Assembly (NCBI RefSeq): GCF_000421465.1
Contig: NZ_ATXB01000001.1
Coordinates: 62,001-126,000, forward strand
Direction of reading: 5' to 3'
DNA: 64,000 nt
Source: Methylohalobius crimeensis 10Ki
GTDB lineage: Bacteria; Pseudomonadota; Gammaproteobacteria; Methylococcales; Methylothermaceae
The notes under the pieces were generated by a model. The model worked only from the letters and a program-made list of their open reading frames with translations, was not told the origin of the DNA and did not search any database. A program made the translations under genes and the position numbers. Shown in pieces: positions 56,533 to 64,000 of the stretch. Position 1 is the first letter of the stretch. Each line of letters opens with the position of its first letter.

Positions 56533-57552
56533 ATGTCCGTAAAATCGTTTTCCATCTTCATTGGTGCCGCCGCCGGGGCTATATCCCTGCCCGTTTTCGC
56601 CACCCATACCAGCGCCTTGGCGCTGGGTGCCGGCACTTTGTCCGCACCGATCAATACCGAGACTGCGATTCCCATTCCTCAAGGCCACTTCGCCGGCGGA
56701 GTGCGGACAGAATTCGTTAAATTTAACACCCTCTCGGCAAGTCAATTGCTGGAAGAAGAGGCGGATGAAAGCGTGGATTCGCTCTTGGACAATTCCCTGC
56801 TTTTTGCCTATGGCTTGACCGAAAATCTCACCCTGGGAGTTCGCCTTCCTTTCTACAGGCGATTTGAAAATATCCGCGAAGGGGAAGAGGAAGGCGTCGT
56901 CAATTTGGGGGACTCGGACGGCATCGGAGATTTAATCGCTTTTAGCCAGTACCGTTTCCTGCACCTCCCTCGGTACAATGTCCACGCCGGTCTGATCCTA
57001 GGGCTTAAAACCCCCAGCGGAATGACCGACCGGCGTAGCCGGGAAGGGGAGAGACTCGAGGCCGAGCTGCAACCGGGTTCCGGTTCGTGGGACGGCATTT
57101 TTGGTCTCTCCTACACCCAAAACTTCGCCGCTTTCGACCAACGCTTAGAGGACTTTACCTTCAACGCCAGCGCGGTCTATACCGTGGTCACCGAAGGCAG
57201 TCAGGAGACGGATTTGGGCGATAACTTCAGCTATAATGCTTCTCTATCCTATCGGTTGCCCCTAGGCGGGCTTGATAGAAGGGAAGAGTATTTCTTTCGC
57301 GGTACCGGCGGGGTGGGCATGGATTTAATCTTGGAATTCAACGGCCGGTGGTTGGATAATACCCGCATCAGCGGTCGCAACAAAGACAGCTCGGGCGGTC
57401 TCCAAGGCTACCTGTCGCCCGGCGCCCGCCTTCTGTTGGGCCGGCATACCAACGTAGGCGTCTCCTTCGGAATTCCGGTCGTGGATGACCTCAACGGAAC
57501 CCAAGACAACCTCGATTATCGATTGGTGGGAACGCTCAACTTTTTCTTTTAG
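56533..57552 (+). CDS. Outer membrane beta-barrel protein of unknown substrate
   Basis: This 339-residue exported protein has a signal peptide (residues 1-24, ending VFA) and many alternating amphipathic strands: LTENLTLGVRLPFYRRFENI, YNVHAGLILGLKTPSG, FNASAVYTVVTEG. The C-terminus LVGTLNFFF ends in phenylalanine, the barrel assembly signal. GGAG precedes the ATG at 56533. It looks like a transporter or porin-like barrel of 12-14 strands. It opens a tight four-gene run with a BNR lipoprotein, a TlpA-like thioredoxin and a NirK-like gene. Confidence 0.8.
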   Translation: MSVKSFSIFIGAAAGAISLPVFATHTSALALGAGTLSAPINTETAIPIPQGHFAGGVRTEFVKFNTLSASQLLEEEADESVDSLLDNSLLFAYGLTENLTLGVRLPFYRRFENIREGEEEGVVNLGDSDGIGDLIAFSQYRFLHLPRYNVHAGLILGLKTPSGMTDRRSREGERLEAELQPGSGSWDGIFGLSYTQNFAAFDQRLEDFTFNASAVYTVVTEGSQETDLGDNFSYNASLSYRLPLGGLDRREEYFFRGTGGVGMDLILEFNGRWLDNTRISGRNKDSSGGLQGYLSPGARLLLGRHTNVGVSFGIPVVDDLNGTQDNLDYRLVGTLNFFF

Positions 57553-57554
57553 CC

Positions 57555-58697
57555 ATGTGGAACCATTGGTTGATCGGAGGATTACTCGCGCTATGTCTCG
57601 CCTCTTGCGCGCCGCGTTTTGACTCGAAGCCAATCGCCGCGGAACAGGGATTGGTGGTCTCAACCGCTTTTGCCCCCGATGGGCGGCTATGGCGGGTGAT
57701 CGCCGGACATAACCACGTTTATGTGGATCATTCCGAGGACAAAGGCCAAAACTTCAGCAACCCCGTCCCCATCAACCCGGAACCTCGGGCGATCCGCGCC
57801 ACTTCGGAAGACCGGCCGGCCATCGCTATCGATGAATCCGGACGGATCATGGTGATCTATGCCGTCGCCGGCTCTTCAATTCCGTGGATCGTGTATTACA
57901 GCACCTCCCGTGACGGCGGTCGGCATTTTTCACCTCCGCAGCGTATCGTCCCCCACGCCCGCGTTAAGACGTACCAGGCCAAGCTGGGGGCGGCCGAGAA
58001 TACCTTCTACCTTTTTTGGCACCAGGGAAAAGCCGCTTCCCAAACCGGTTCTTCCTTGCACGGGGCGGTGTTATCCGATCTCTCATCCCCGCCCCAAGGT
58101 CGCATTGTCGCCGACCGCCAGTGCGAATGTTGCCGCATCGCCCTGGCGTTCGATTCCGCCCGGCGTCCGGTGCTCATGACCCGATTCGTCTATCCGGGCG
58201 TGATCCGCGACCATGGTTTGATTTTTCCCTCAGAGCCCGAAAGCCCCGTTATCCGTCGGGTCAGCTTCGACGAGTGGCACCTGGAGGCCTGTCCCGAACA
58301 CGGCCCGGCGCTCGCCATCGGTCCCCGAGATCGCGTGCACATGGTTTGGTTCACCCAGGGCCGCAATCGGCAGGGTTTGTTTTACACCCGGAGCGACGAT
58401 CGTGGCAAAGCGGTTTCCGATCCCCTGCCGATCGGAAATCCCGGGGCGCTGGCCGGTCACCCCGACCTCCTCGCCCGGGGGCGACAAGTGGTGCTGGTCT
58501 GGCAGGAATTCGACGGTCGCCGGACCCGGGTGAAAATGATCCGTTCCCGGGACCGGGGACGGACCTGGTCGACTGCCCGGGTTCTGACCGCCAGTCAAGA
58601 AGCTGCCGATTATCCGTTTTTACTGGCCTGGAAAGATAAAATCTATCTATCCTGGAATACAGAGGCCGATTATCGGCTAATTCCGATTTCCGAGTGA
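57555..58697 (+). CDS. BNR/sialidase-fold lipoprotein with a Cys-x-Cys-Cys motif
   Basis: This 380-residue lipoprotein has lipobox CLASC with Cys18. It is a six-bladed propeller-like protein with Asp-box motifs STSRDGGRHFSPPQ, YTRSDDRGKAVSDP and IRSRDRGRTWSTAR. The unusual block IVADRQCECCRIALAFDSA puts three cysteines in a loop, which could bind copper or heme. No sialidase catalytic residues are evident. Only two bases separate it from the barrel gene and four from the thioredoxin gene, so all act in one envelope pathway. The function is unknown. Confidence 0.8.
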   Translation: MWNHWLIGGLLALCLASCAPRFDSKPIAAEQGLVVSTAFAPDGRLWRVIAGHNHVYVDHSEDKGQNFSNPVPINPEPRAIRATSEDRPAIAIDESGRIMVIYAVAGSSIPWIVYYSTSRDGGRHFSPPQRIVPHARVKTYQAKLGAAENTFYLFWHQGKAASQTGSSLHGAVLSDLSSPPQGRIVADRQCECCRIALAFDSARRPVLMTRFVYPGVIRDHGLIFPSEPESPVIRRVSFDEWHLEACPEHGPALAIGPRDRVHMVWFTQGRNRQGLFYTRSDDRGKAVSDPLPIGNPGALAGHPDLLARGRQVVLVWQEFDGRRTRVKMIRSRDRGRTWSTARVLTASQEAADYPFLLAWKDKIYLSWNTEADYRLIPISE

Positions 58698-58701
58698 TCT
58701 C

Positions 58702-59262
58702 ATGTTGCTGCGTCTTTTTGTTGTTGTCCTGCTTCTGACCGGGTTGCCGCCGGTTTGCGCAAACGCCCCCCGCTTGTTTTCAGCCGGGAGCATGGAAGAA
58801 ATCCGCGACCGGCATAGAGCGCCGTTTCTGCTGATATTATGGTCGCTGGACTGCCCGCCCTGCCGGAGAGAGCTCAAGTTATTGGGGGAAACCCTCCAGG
58901 CGAATCCCAAACTCGATTTGGTGCTGATCGCCACCGATGGCGAGACGAGGGCCGAGGAGGCGGAACAACTCCTTGCCCGTTACGACTTGGACCAGACCGA
59001 AAGCTGGATTTTCAGAACGGCCAATGACATGCGACTGCGCTATGAGATCGATCCCGGTTGGTACGGGGAGCTTCCCCGAAGTTATTTTTACCTGCCCGAC
59101 GGAAAAAGGGTCGGATACAGCGGGCCGCTCAAGCCGAAACAGATCGAGGCCTGGCTGAGAACTTTGTCGCAAAGTTCAGAATGGATTTCAGTGCCGCGTC
59201 TTGTGTATGCTAAAGCTGTTCGAGTCGAGCAAAAACAAGCAAAATGCTTAGGAAACCGATAG
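58702..59262 (+). CDS. TlpA-like periplasmic thioredoxin
   Basis: This 186-residue exported protein has a signal peptide (1-20). A thioredoxin fold follows with LLILWSLDCPPCRRELKLLG as the C-x-x-C site, TDGETRAEEAEQL, and the cis-Pro loop GELPRSYFYLPDGKRV. Such proteins keep metal-binding cysteines reduced for metal insertion. Next to the Cys-x-Cys-Cys lipoprotein and a copper enzyme gene, that role is likely. The 3' end overlaps the NirK-like gene by 19 bases. Confidence 0.88.
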   Translation: MLLRLFVVVLLLTGLPPVCANAPRLFSAGSMEEIRDRHRAPFLLILWSLDCPPCRRELKLLGETLQANPKLDLVLIATDGETRAEEAEQLLARYDLDQTESWIFRTANDMRLRYEIDPGWYGELPRSYFYLPDGKRVGYSGPLKPKQIEAWLRTLSQSSEWISVPRLVYAKAVRVEQKQAKCLGNR

Positions 59263-60400
59263 TTGGGTCGATCATGGGGGGCATTTTTTCTGGAGCGACG
59301 GCGGTTGCCGCACCCGAGGTGGAACATGATCCGGCTGCTTCCTCGCATCCCTTGGAAACCATCGGCTTCGGCCCGTCGGGCCAAGCCCATGGACATGAAG
59401 TTCTCCATCCTGAAAACTTCAAACAAGTCGCCGATATCAGCCGCAAACCGGGAGATGTTCCACCGCCGGTCAAGCGCCCTGAACCAAAGACCATTCAGAT
59501 AAAGCTTACCGCCAGGGAGGTGATCGCCGAAATCGCTCCCGGCATCCGCTATCCCTATTGGACCTTCAACGACCGCGTCCCCTGTTGCGGGTCCGGGTAG
59601 GCGACACCGTCGAGCTGAGCCTGTTCAACGACTCCACCAGCACCCACGAACATGACATCGATCTCCATGCAGTGACCGGTCCCGGCGGTGGGGCGCCACT
59701 TACCCGAGCCAAACCGGGGGAGACCAAGCGCTTCAAGTTCAAGGCGTTAAAGCCCGGTTTGTATATTTACCATTGCGCGGCGGGTGACCCGCCGGTGCAT
59801 ATCGCCAACGGAATGTACGGCCTGATTCTGGTGGAACGCAAAGGAGGGCTGCCTGAAGTGGATCGTGAATTTTATTTGGTCCAGGGAGAGCTTTATACGC
59901 AAGGGCCGATGGGGGCAAAGGGGTTTCAGTCTTTCTCTAGAATCAAGATGCTGGAAGAAAAACCCGATTACGTCGTCTTCAACGGCAGGACGGGAGCGCT
60001 GGTCGATCATCCTTTAACCGCCGAGGTAGGCGAGACGATCCGCCTGTTCGTGGGCAATGCCGGCGTAACCAAGGTTTCCTCCCTCCATCTCATCGGGGAA
60101 ATTTTCGACCGTGTCTGGCCGGAAGCCTCCACCACCCGGCCTCTCGAGAATATACAGACCACCCTCATCCCGGCGGGCGGCGCGGCGATGATCGAATTCA
60201 AGGTGGAAGTCCCCGGAAGCTATACCCTGGTCGATCACGCCCTGGCGCGGATGGATCGGGGCGCATGGGGGTCGCTGAAAGTGACGGGTTCCGCCAAGAA
60301 GAACATCTATTCCGGTCGGTCGACTTCGAGTGAAGTGCTGGAAAAGAAACGGGCTTCAGGCGGAATTCAGTTAATCCGAACTCCTCCATCTGGACGCTAG
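59244..60400 (+). pseudogene. nirK: AniA-type copper nitrite reductase, split by a frameshift
   Basis: Two frames together cover a whole CuNIR. The first (59244-59600) ends YPYWTFNDRVPCCGSG; the second, entered at about 59580, continues LLRVRVGDTVELSLFN. All ligands are present: THEHDIDLHAVTGPGGGA, the Cys and His of YIYHCAAGDPPVHIANGMYG, SSLHLIGEIFDRVW and the type 2 His in VDHALARMDRGAWG. Restoring the frame needs one more base, or seven, which would also restore the family Pro-Gly-x. It reduces nitrite to NO when intact. The lesion may be real or an assembly error. Confidence 0.8.
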
Positions 60401-60669
60401 TCAGCCCGAGCTCCAAGAAAGATGACGCCCATCCCGGTGATTGCCATCGCGGCGCCCACGATATCGGTTGTGCATAGCGGTTGATCGTCCACCAGCCATA
60501 GCCACAGCGTGGCGGTGGCGACGTAGACACCGCCATAGGCCGCATACGTCCTGCCGGCCGCGGTTGGATGCAGGGTTAGCAGCCAAGCGAACAGGCCAAG
60601 ACTGATCGCCGCCGGCACGAGCAGCCAGCTCGATCCGGGAGCGCGGTCGAAAATCGACGCCGAGCTCAA
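60397..60669 (-). pseudogene. YnfA/UPF0060 membrane protein, 5'-truncated
   Basis: From [20 protein letters not shown] through [20 protein letters not shown] to the end it is a good YnfA family match with three TM helices. The first helix (about 35 residues, including the family's C-E-I-x-G) is missing and replaced by [11 protein letters not shown] from a TTG at 60669. It overlaps the NirK-like stop and meets a truncated Tat-signal frame head to head three bases away. Confidence 0.7.
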
Positions 60670-60672
60670 AGG

Positions 60673-60873
60673 ATGGGCCAGTCAGGCGTCTCGCGCCGCG
60701 AGTTCCTCAAGGAGAGCGTGGCGGCAGCCGCATCACTACTGATGGCGAATGCGTGGTCGCCGTCGAAGGCAACCGCGATAACCCGGTTAACCGGAGACTT
60801 TCTGCACCATAGGTTTTGGAACCGCCGGCGATTGATCCCCTTTAAGTATTCCACTATGCTAGCATTTGCCTAA
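60673..60873 (+). pseudogene. Truncated start of a Tat-exported protein
   Basis: The 66-codon frame begins [20 protein letters not shown], followed by SLLMANA, a textbook twin-arginine signal peptide (S-R-R-E-F-L-K). After about residue 35 the sequence becomes basic and featureless and ends at the start of the next gene. It is most likely the beginning of a Tat substrate, such as a multicopper oxidase, whose body was deleted. A short genuine Tat peptide is less likely. Confidence 0.5.
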
Positions 60874-61298
60874 TGCTTGATCATTCATCCTTTCGCCGCA
60901 TTGTCATCGTCCTCCTGGTCCTGGCGGGGTTGGGAGCGCCGCTGCGCACGGTGTTCGCCTGTCAGCTCATGGATGGCAGAAAACAATATGTATGCTGCTG
61001 CCATGAGGAGGGGCATTGCAAGCACGGAGGCGGCTGTCCCCATCGAAAGCCCGAGGGCCCAACCGGTTGCTGCGATGTTGCCCATGAGATCGCGGACGAT
61101 GGCCTGGCCTCGGCGCCGGCTGACCATGTTTTTCAGGTGCTGCTTCTGGAAGCGCCCCGGCCGCCGCCGGCAGCGCCCACCCCTTCGATCGCTCTTCTGC
61201 AGCCCCCTCCGCTCCCCAACCCTCGATGGCGAGCCGATCCACCGGCGTGGTGCGCCGGATCCCGCACCTATCTCGTTACCCAACGCTTTCGCATTTAA
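60873..61298 (+). CDS. Cys/His-rich exported protein of a metal efflux operon
   Basis: This 141-residue protein has a signal peptide (hydrophobic 9-26, ending VFA) and a metal-binding cluster YVCCCHEEGHCKHGGGCPHR with a further GCCDVAH. The C-terminal part is Pro-rich (PRPPPAAPTPS). Proteins like this precede CusCBA/CzcCBA-type efflux genes in several proteobacteria and may deliver Cu(I) or Zn(II). The start codon shares a base with the stop of the Tat fragment. The efflux genes follow after a 151-base gap that holds a long hairpin. Confidence 0.72.
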   Translation: MLDHSSFRRIVIVLLVLAGLGAPLRTVFACQLMDGRKQYVCCCHEEGHCKHGGGCPHRKPEGPTGCCDVAHEIADDGLASAPADHVFQVLLLEAPRPPPAAPTPSIALLQPPPLPNPRWRADPPAWCAGSRTYLVTQRFRI

Positions 61299-61325
61299 AG
61301 CCTATTCCAAAAGGCATATCGCTTT

Positions 61326-61365
61326 GGTGAGGGGATGGTGTTCGGGGAACGCCATCCCCCTCACC
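61326..61365 (+). repeat. Long hairpin between the Cys-rich gene and the efflux operon
   Basis: GGTGAGGGGATGGTGTTC and GAACGCCATCCCCCTCACC are almost perfect inverses with a 3-base loop (one bulge, one wobble). There is no T-run, so it is not a standard terminator. It could be an RNA structure that dampens or controls read-through into the efflux genes. Confidence 0.6.
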
Positions 61366-61449
61366 TCCAGGAAACTTTCCAATTTTGGGATAGATTGTTA
61401 TATGCGACGCATCATCTACGGTGGTCTGTGTCGATAACGGAGGCGTGAC

Positions 61450-62763
61450 ATGGTTTCCCTCACTCGCAACCTGCTAAGGCAGGCGGTTTCGATTCTGATT
61501 CTATGGCATGTGCTGGCGTTGCCTGCGCGGGGGACAAGTGACAAGCTTTTTGACGGCCGAAATTCCGTCACCGCCGAGGCGCTCAGTCGCCTGGCCTTGA
61601 CCCGCAATCCAGGGGTCAAGGCGCGGGAGGCGGCAGCCCAAGCGGCGCAATTTCGGGTCGCCCCCGCCGGAGCACTGGACGACCCGACCCTAAACTATGC
61701 CTTCGCCCCCGCGACCGCCGACAGCCGCCGCAAGTTTCAGCAGGTGGTCGAGCTCAGCCAGCCTCTGCCGTGGCCGGGCAAACTCGGGTTGCGGCAAGTG
61801 GCGGCGCGCCGGCGGGCGGCGGCGGCGATTCAGGACACCGGCGAGTGGCGCCTCGAGGTGGGCGCGGCGGCGAAATCCCTGTTCAGCGAATGGGCCTACG
61901 TGCACCGGGCGCTGGCGATTAATAGGGTGCACCGCCGCCTGTTGGAGGATCTTCGCCACATCGCCGAGACCCGCTACGCCGCGGGTCTCGCCGGCCAGCA
62001 GGACGCTCTCCAGGCCGAGGTGGCGCGGACCCGCCTGGCGACCGCTGCGTTAACCCTGGAGCGCCGCCGCAAGGAAACCCGGGCGCGCATCAATGCCCTC
62101 TTGAACCGACCGTCACAGGCCAAGGTACCGCCGCCGGCGCCTCTGCCCGGACCGGTCTCCCCGCCCCGGCTGGCCGCGCTGCAACGGATCGCCGTCCAGA
62201 CGCATCCCGCCCTCGCTCGGCTGCGCGCGCAGGTAGCCGAGGCCGAGGCGCAAAAGGACCTGGCGCGGAAGGATTTCTATCCCGATTTCCGCGTGAAGGC
62301 CGCTTACAACAATCTTTGGGAGGATACCGACAAACGCTGGACGGTGGGGTTCGGGATCAACCTGCCGCTTAACTACGGCGGCAAACGCTCCGCCGCGCTC
62401 GATGCCGCGCGCGCCGAACTGCAGCAGCGGCGCTGGCAACTTACCGAGCGCGAGGCGCAGCTTTTGGGCGAGATCGAGGCGGCTCGGTCGGGGGTCCAGG
62501 AAACCGAAGCGATCATCGGCGCATACCGGCGCCGATTGCTGCCACTCGCCCGCGACAGCCTGGCCGCCGCCCGCGCCGATTACCGCGCCGGGGCGGGCCC
62601 CTTCATCAACGTGATCGACGCCGAGCGCGAACGATTGCGTACCGAGGACGGCTTGGCGCGGGTACGCGCCGATTATCTGCGCCGCTTGGCGGAACTTGAA
62701 CGCCGGGTGGGCGCCCCGATGGCGGATGCCTTTGAGGCATCCAACTTCGAGGCCAAGCCATGA
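61450..62763 (+). CDS. Outer membrane factor of a CusC/CzcC-type metal efflux system
   Basis: This 437-residue TolC-family protein has a signal peptide (to about residue 27). Two OEP repeats follow: LALTRNPGVKAREAAAQAAQ, FQQVVELSQPLPWPGKLGLR, then AVQTHPALARLRAQVAEAEA and VGFGINLPLNYGGKRSAALD. The long coiled-coil helices between form the periplasmic tunnel. No lipobox is evident. It couples to the adaptor gene by ATGA. Together with the Cys/His-rich protein this indicates copper/silver or zinc/cobalt/cadmium export. Confidence 0.9.
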   Translation: MVSLTRNLLRQAVSILILWHVLALPARGTSDKLFDGRNSVTAEALSRLALTRNPGVKAREAAAQAAQFRVAPAGALDDPTLNYAFAPATADSRRKFQQVVELSQPLPWPGKLGLRQVAARRRAAAAIQDTGEWRLEVGAAAKSLFSEWAYVHRALAINRVHRRLLEDLRHIAETRYAAGLAGQQDALQAEVARTRLATAALTLERRRKETRARINALLNRPSQAKVPPPAPLPGPVSPPRLAALQRIAVQTHPALARLRAQVAEAEAQKDLARKDFYPDFRVKAAYNNLWEDTDKRWTVGFGINLPLNYGGKRSAALDAARAELQQRRWQLTEREAQLLGEIEAARSGVQETEAIIGAYRRRLLPLARDSLAAARADYRAGAGPFINVIDAERERLRTEDGLARVRADYLRRLAELERRVGAPMADAFEASNFEAKP

Positions 62764-64000
62764 TCCGCTCATTCGTATGGGGTCTTGCAGGGATGGCGCT
62801 GCTGGCGCTCGGCATCTTGATCGGTTTGCATTATCAGTCGCCCGGCGCACCTCCCGTCAAGCCTCCGGAAACGACCGGCTTGCGACCGCAATACCGCTCG
62901 GGTCCTTTCAGGATCGGCATCGAGGGGATCCCCGCCACGCCTCGGGTGGGTGCCAACCGGCTGTGGATCGTCCTTAAGGACGAGGCCGGCGATCCCGTCG
63001 GCGGCGCCGCCTTAGAAGCCGTCGCCGAGATGCCCGCCATGGGCGCGATGCCGGCGATGCAGGCGCCGGCGGAGATGCGGGAAATCCGGTCGGGGTTGTA
63101 CGAAGGCACGTTCGATCTTTCCATGGAAGGCAGTTGGCCTCTCACCCTGCGCATAAAGAAATCCGGACTGGGCGGGACCCGCCTGACCCTGGACATGGCG
63201 ACCGGTCGCCGGGGTCTGCAGCTTTCGTCGGGGGCGACGCCCCTGCAGCCGGAAACCGCCACCGCTCCGGAACCAGCCCCGCCCGGCACGGTGACCCTGG
63301 ACCCGAGCCGCCGCCAGCTCATCGGAGTAAAGATCGGCGAGGCCCGGGTGACGGACATGCGGCGCGTCATCCGCGCCGTGGGCCGGGTGACCTATGATGA
63401 GACCTTGCTTGCCGACGTCACCCTCAAGTTCGACGCCTGGATCGGCGAGCTGTACGTCGACTACGTGGGCGCGACGGTGAAAAAGGGCCGGCCCCTGTTC
63501 ACCGTCTACGGTCCGGAGCTGCTCGCCGCCCAGCAGGAATACCTGGAGCTCAAGCGCCGCGCCCGGCGCAGCGATGCGGCCGGCGCTCTGTTGGCGGCGG
63601 CGCGCAAGCGGCTGTCGCTGTGGGACATGCAGGCGAGGGAGATCGCGGCCCTGGAACGCCGCGGAGTGCCCTACGACTATGTACCCATCCACGCGCCCAG
63701 AAGCGGTACCGTGGTGACCAGGCACATCGTCGAAGGCACCGCCCAAAAGGCCGGCACGACTCTGATGCGCATCGCCGATCTGTCGCGGGTGTGGGTGGAG
63801 GCCAACGTGTACGAGTCCGAGTTGCCGCTGGTGCAACCGGGCATGTCGGCCACGGTGCGCTTGCCTTATCTTCCCGGGCAAAGCTTTGAAGGGGCGGTGG
63901 ATTACGTCTATCCCTACCTCGAAGGCCAAAGCCGCACCGGGCGAATCCGGATCGTGCTCGCCAACCCCGACGGCGTGCTCAAGCCGGACATGTACGCCGA
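62760..64000 (+). CDS. CusB/CzcB-type membrane fusion protein with N-terminal YtkA-like domain (cut by window end)
   Basis: At least 413 residues are visible without stop. After one N-terminal TM anchor (about 5-24) comes a beta-rich domain like YtkA/FixH (RSGPFRIGIEGIPATPRVGA, KDEAGDPVGGAALEAVAEMP) with a Met-rich stretch AEMPAMGAMPAMQAPAEM. The adaptor proper then begins: GVKIGEARVTDMRRVIRAVG, AWIGELYVDYVGATVKKGRP, LFTVYGPELLAAQQEYLELK and IHAPRSGTVVTRHIVEGTAQ. Both features fit the Cu/Ag branch. The RND pump gene should follow beyond the window. Confidence 0.9.
   Translation, partial: MIRSFVWGLAGMALLALGILIGLHYQSPGAPPVKPPETTGLRPQYRSGPFRIGIEGIPATPRVGANRLWIVLKDEAGDPVGGAALEAVAEMPAMGAMPAMQAPAEMREIRSGLYEGTFDLSMEGSWPLTLRIKKSGLGGTRLTLDMATGRRGLQLSSGATPLQPETATAPEPAPPGTVTLDPSRRQLIGVKIGEARVTDMRRVIRAVGRVTYDETLLADVTLKFDAWIGELYVDYVGATVKKGRPLFTVYGPELLAAQQEYLELKRRARRSDAAGALLAAARKRLSLWDMQAREIAALERRGVPYDYVPIHAPRSGTVVTRHIVEGTAQKAGTTLMRIADLSRVWVEANVYESELPLVQPGMSATVRLPYLPGQSFEGAVDYVYPYLEGQSRTGRIRIVLANPDGVLKPDMYA

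Overview
The window reads as chromosomal DNA of a GC-rich gammaproteobacterium. The clues are cmoA and cmoB, a PilY1-centred minor pilin operon, dciA next to secA followed by argJ and a Nudix/ThiE-like fusion, and yicC and gmk framing an insertion. I cannot fix the order or genus. No tRNA, rRNA, CRISPR array or intact transposase was seen.

Layout. 1-9.6 kb: a minus-strand hemB - membrane protein - aroE - mltF run, mlaC converging on hemF, then cmoA - diguanylate cyclase - cmoB and a VapBC-like pair. 9.7-16.4 kb: type IV pilus minor pilin operon fimT-pilV-pilW-pilX-pilY1-small lipoprotein-like gene-pilE. 16.4-18.8 kb: a graveyard of toxin-antitoxin genes cut by palindromic repeats and a 0.3 kb miniature element. 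18.9-33.2 kb: MgtC-like membrane protein, Lon-like protease with a UspA-like partner, thioredoxin-like protein, dciA, secA, argJ, Nudix fusion, two tandem HDOD regulators and a lytic transglycosylase.

33.4-41.8 kb: between gmk and yicC sits a complete, tightly overlapped mksF-mksE-mksB-mksG operon (the Wadjet/JetABCD plasmid-defence condensin and nuclease). Upstream of it are relics of other defence-type genes (a RecQ start fused to a MIT-C-terminal-domain end, and an AlbA/ATP-binding regulator tail). This is the clearest defence island. 41.9-46.1 kb: a non-RD protein kinase paired with an MCE-domain lipoprotein, a fatty acid hydroxylase-like enzyme and a beta-hydroxyacid dehydrogenase.

46.1-49.6 kb: a mercury resistance operon (merR, merT, merP, merF, merA). 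merT is broken but merF is intact, and merP seems to start at an AUA codon. The block ends against maeB (49.5-51.8 kb), which is followed by a second VapBC pair whose toxin is frameshifted.

53-64 kb: a metal region. A Fur box precedes a ceruloplasmin-like two-domain multicopper oxidase. This faces an FTR1 iron permease, a cupredoxin and a broken bacterioferritin. A four-gene operon follows (outer membrane barrel, BNR-repeat lipoprotein with a Cys-x-Cys-Cys motif, TlpA-like thioredoxin, and an AniA-type copper nitrite reductase split by a frameshift). The window ends in a Cus/Czc-type metal efflux operon (Cys/His-rich protein, outer membrane factor, adaptor). The adaptor is cut by the window end.

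A recurrent theme is decay. At least a dozen genes are truncated or frameshifted, and many break exactly at short palindromic repeats. Some single-base lesions could be assembly errors and need read-level checking.
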